Under the pieces are notes generated by a model. It searched no databases. It was not told the DNA's origin and was given only the letters and a program-made list of their open reading frames with translations. This document shows positions 6,129 through 6,486 of a DNA stretch of 6,486 nt, in pieces (position 1 is the first letter of the stretch; each line of letters begins with the position of its first letter). The DNA is from Oscillospiraceae bacterium (GTDB taxonomy: Bacteria; Bacillota; Clostridia; UBA1381). Made by a program: the position numbers and the translations under genes. The stretch is taken from assembly GCA_020860985.1 (NCBI GenBank), contig JAJBTG010000054.1, forward strand, positions 1-6,486, given 5' to 3'.

Positions 6129-6399
6129 ATCTGCCGAACAATTTCTTCAATCTCTTAAGTATGCCGCCCTTCGCGTCAAAATCCATAATAGGGATTTCCT
6201 TACCGTCAATCCTGCCCGCGATATTTGAAAACGCCATTCCCGCGCGCGACTGCGGATTGGAAACGGCAATTTCGCCCTTGAGCCCGGAAGCGAGCAATTC
6301 AACGTCATCGGGAACTATGCCTATAATCGGGATTGACAAAATATCCATGCAAACATCGACATTCATCATAACTCCCTGATTAATCATATCGACGCGCAC
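6127..6399 (-). CDS. minD: Septum-site determining protein MinD, C-terminal part
   Basis: MinD is a membrane-associated ATPase that, with MinC, keeps the division ring away from the poles. This open stretch encodes the last 90 residues: the VDVCMDILSIPIIGIVPDD region, the ASGLKGE segment, SNPQSRAGMAFSNIAGRI, and a C-terminal amphipathic membrane-targeting helix (GILKRLKKLFGR). All match the MinD end and it stops at TAA. A GTG at 6399-6397 is the only standard start codon available after the in-frame TAG further upstream, but it has no well-placed ribosome binding site and falls inside the conserved fold, so it is not a convincing true start. The ATP-binding N-terminal half, with the deviant Walker A motif, lies beyond the window. 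MinD is preferred over other ParA-family ATPases because of the C-terminal helix. Confidence 0.85.
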   Translation of the reverse strand: MRVDMINQGVMMNVDVCMDILSIPIIGIVPDDVELLASGLKGEIAVSNPQSRAGMAFSNIAGRIDGKEIPIMDFDAKGGILKRLKKLFGR

Positions 6400-6486
6400 G
6401 CGGTTTATAACAAGCCTTATATCTTCTATTACGCTTTCCTCAATAATGGATATAACTCTGTCGGCATAGCGCAGCTAGGCGGTTTC
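6400..6486 (-). pseudogene. minD: Upstream in-frame continuation of minD with an internal TAG
   Basis: Read in the minD frame from the window edge, this gives E-T-A, a TAG stop (6477-6475), then LRYADRVISIIEESVIEDI and on into the C-terminal part. It lines up with the conserved MinD stretch P-E-V/I-S-A/S-V-R-D-A-D-R, with the TAG at a position usually holding a small residue such as Ala or Ser. No frameshift is needed. The TAG is twelve bases from the window end, so a base error at a contig edge is a serious alternative to a true nonsense mutation. Confidence 0.65.

Overview
The window reads as ordinary chromosome of an anaerobic fermenting Firmicute, most likely class Clostridia. The evidence is a three-gene NADH/ferredoxin-type [FeFe] hydrogenase operon, a clostridial-type methylglyoxal synthase, a MinD with a C-terminal membrane helix, strong GGAGG ribosome binding sites and a consensus sigma-A promoter. 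No mobile element, CRISPR array, tRNA or rRNA is visible.

Layout, left to right. 1-166: a non-coding leader packed with inverted repeats. 167-1237 (+): prfA, peptide chain release factor 1, interrupted by an in-frame TGA at 1103-1105; the missing C-terminal 43 codons follow in the same frame and end at TAA. 1288-1324: a perfect hairpin serving as a bidirectional terminator between convergent genes. 5372-1327 (-): hydC, hydB and hydA, tightly packed, from a consensus promoter at 5416-5445. 5551-5585: the terminator of mgsA. 5996-5592 (-): mgsA with a GTG start. 6486-6127 (-): the C-terminal part of minD, cut by the window edge and carrying an in-frame TAG twelve bases from that edge.

How the genes work together. 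HydC, HydB and HydA should form a soluble complex that makes H2 from NADH and reduced ferredoxin, regenerating NAD+ during fermentation. MgsA opens the methylglyoxal bypass of lower glycolysis. MinD takes part in placing the division site. RF1 ends translation at UAA and UAG.

The hydrogenase operon is well known. What stands out is that the two genes at the ends of the window, RF1 and MinD, each carry one in-frame stop (TGA, TAG) inside an otherwise conserved reading frame. The RF1 TGA lies at a position normally occupied by Gly, Asn or Ser. It is enclosed in a predicted RNA stem-loop whose stem includes codons for several residues that depart from the family consensus. All six frames, counting RF1 past its TGA, end in TAA. 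Sequencing or assembly error, recent gene decay and regulated readthrough are all open explanations, and the sequence alone cannot decide between them.
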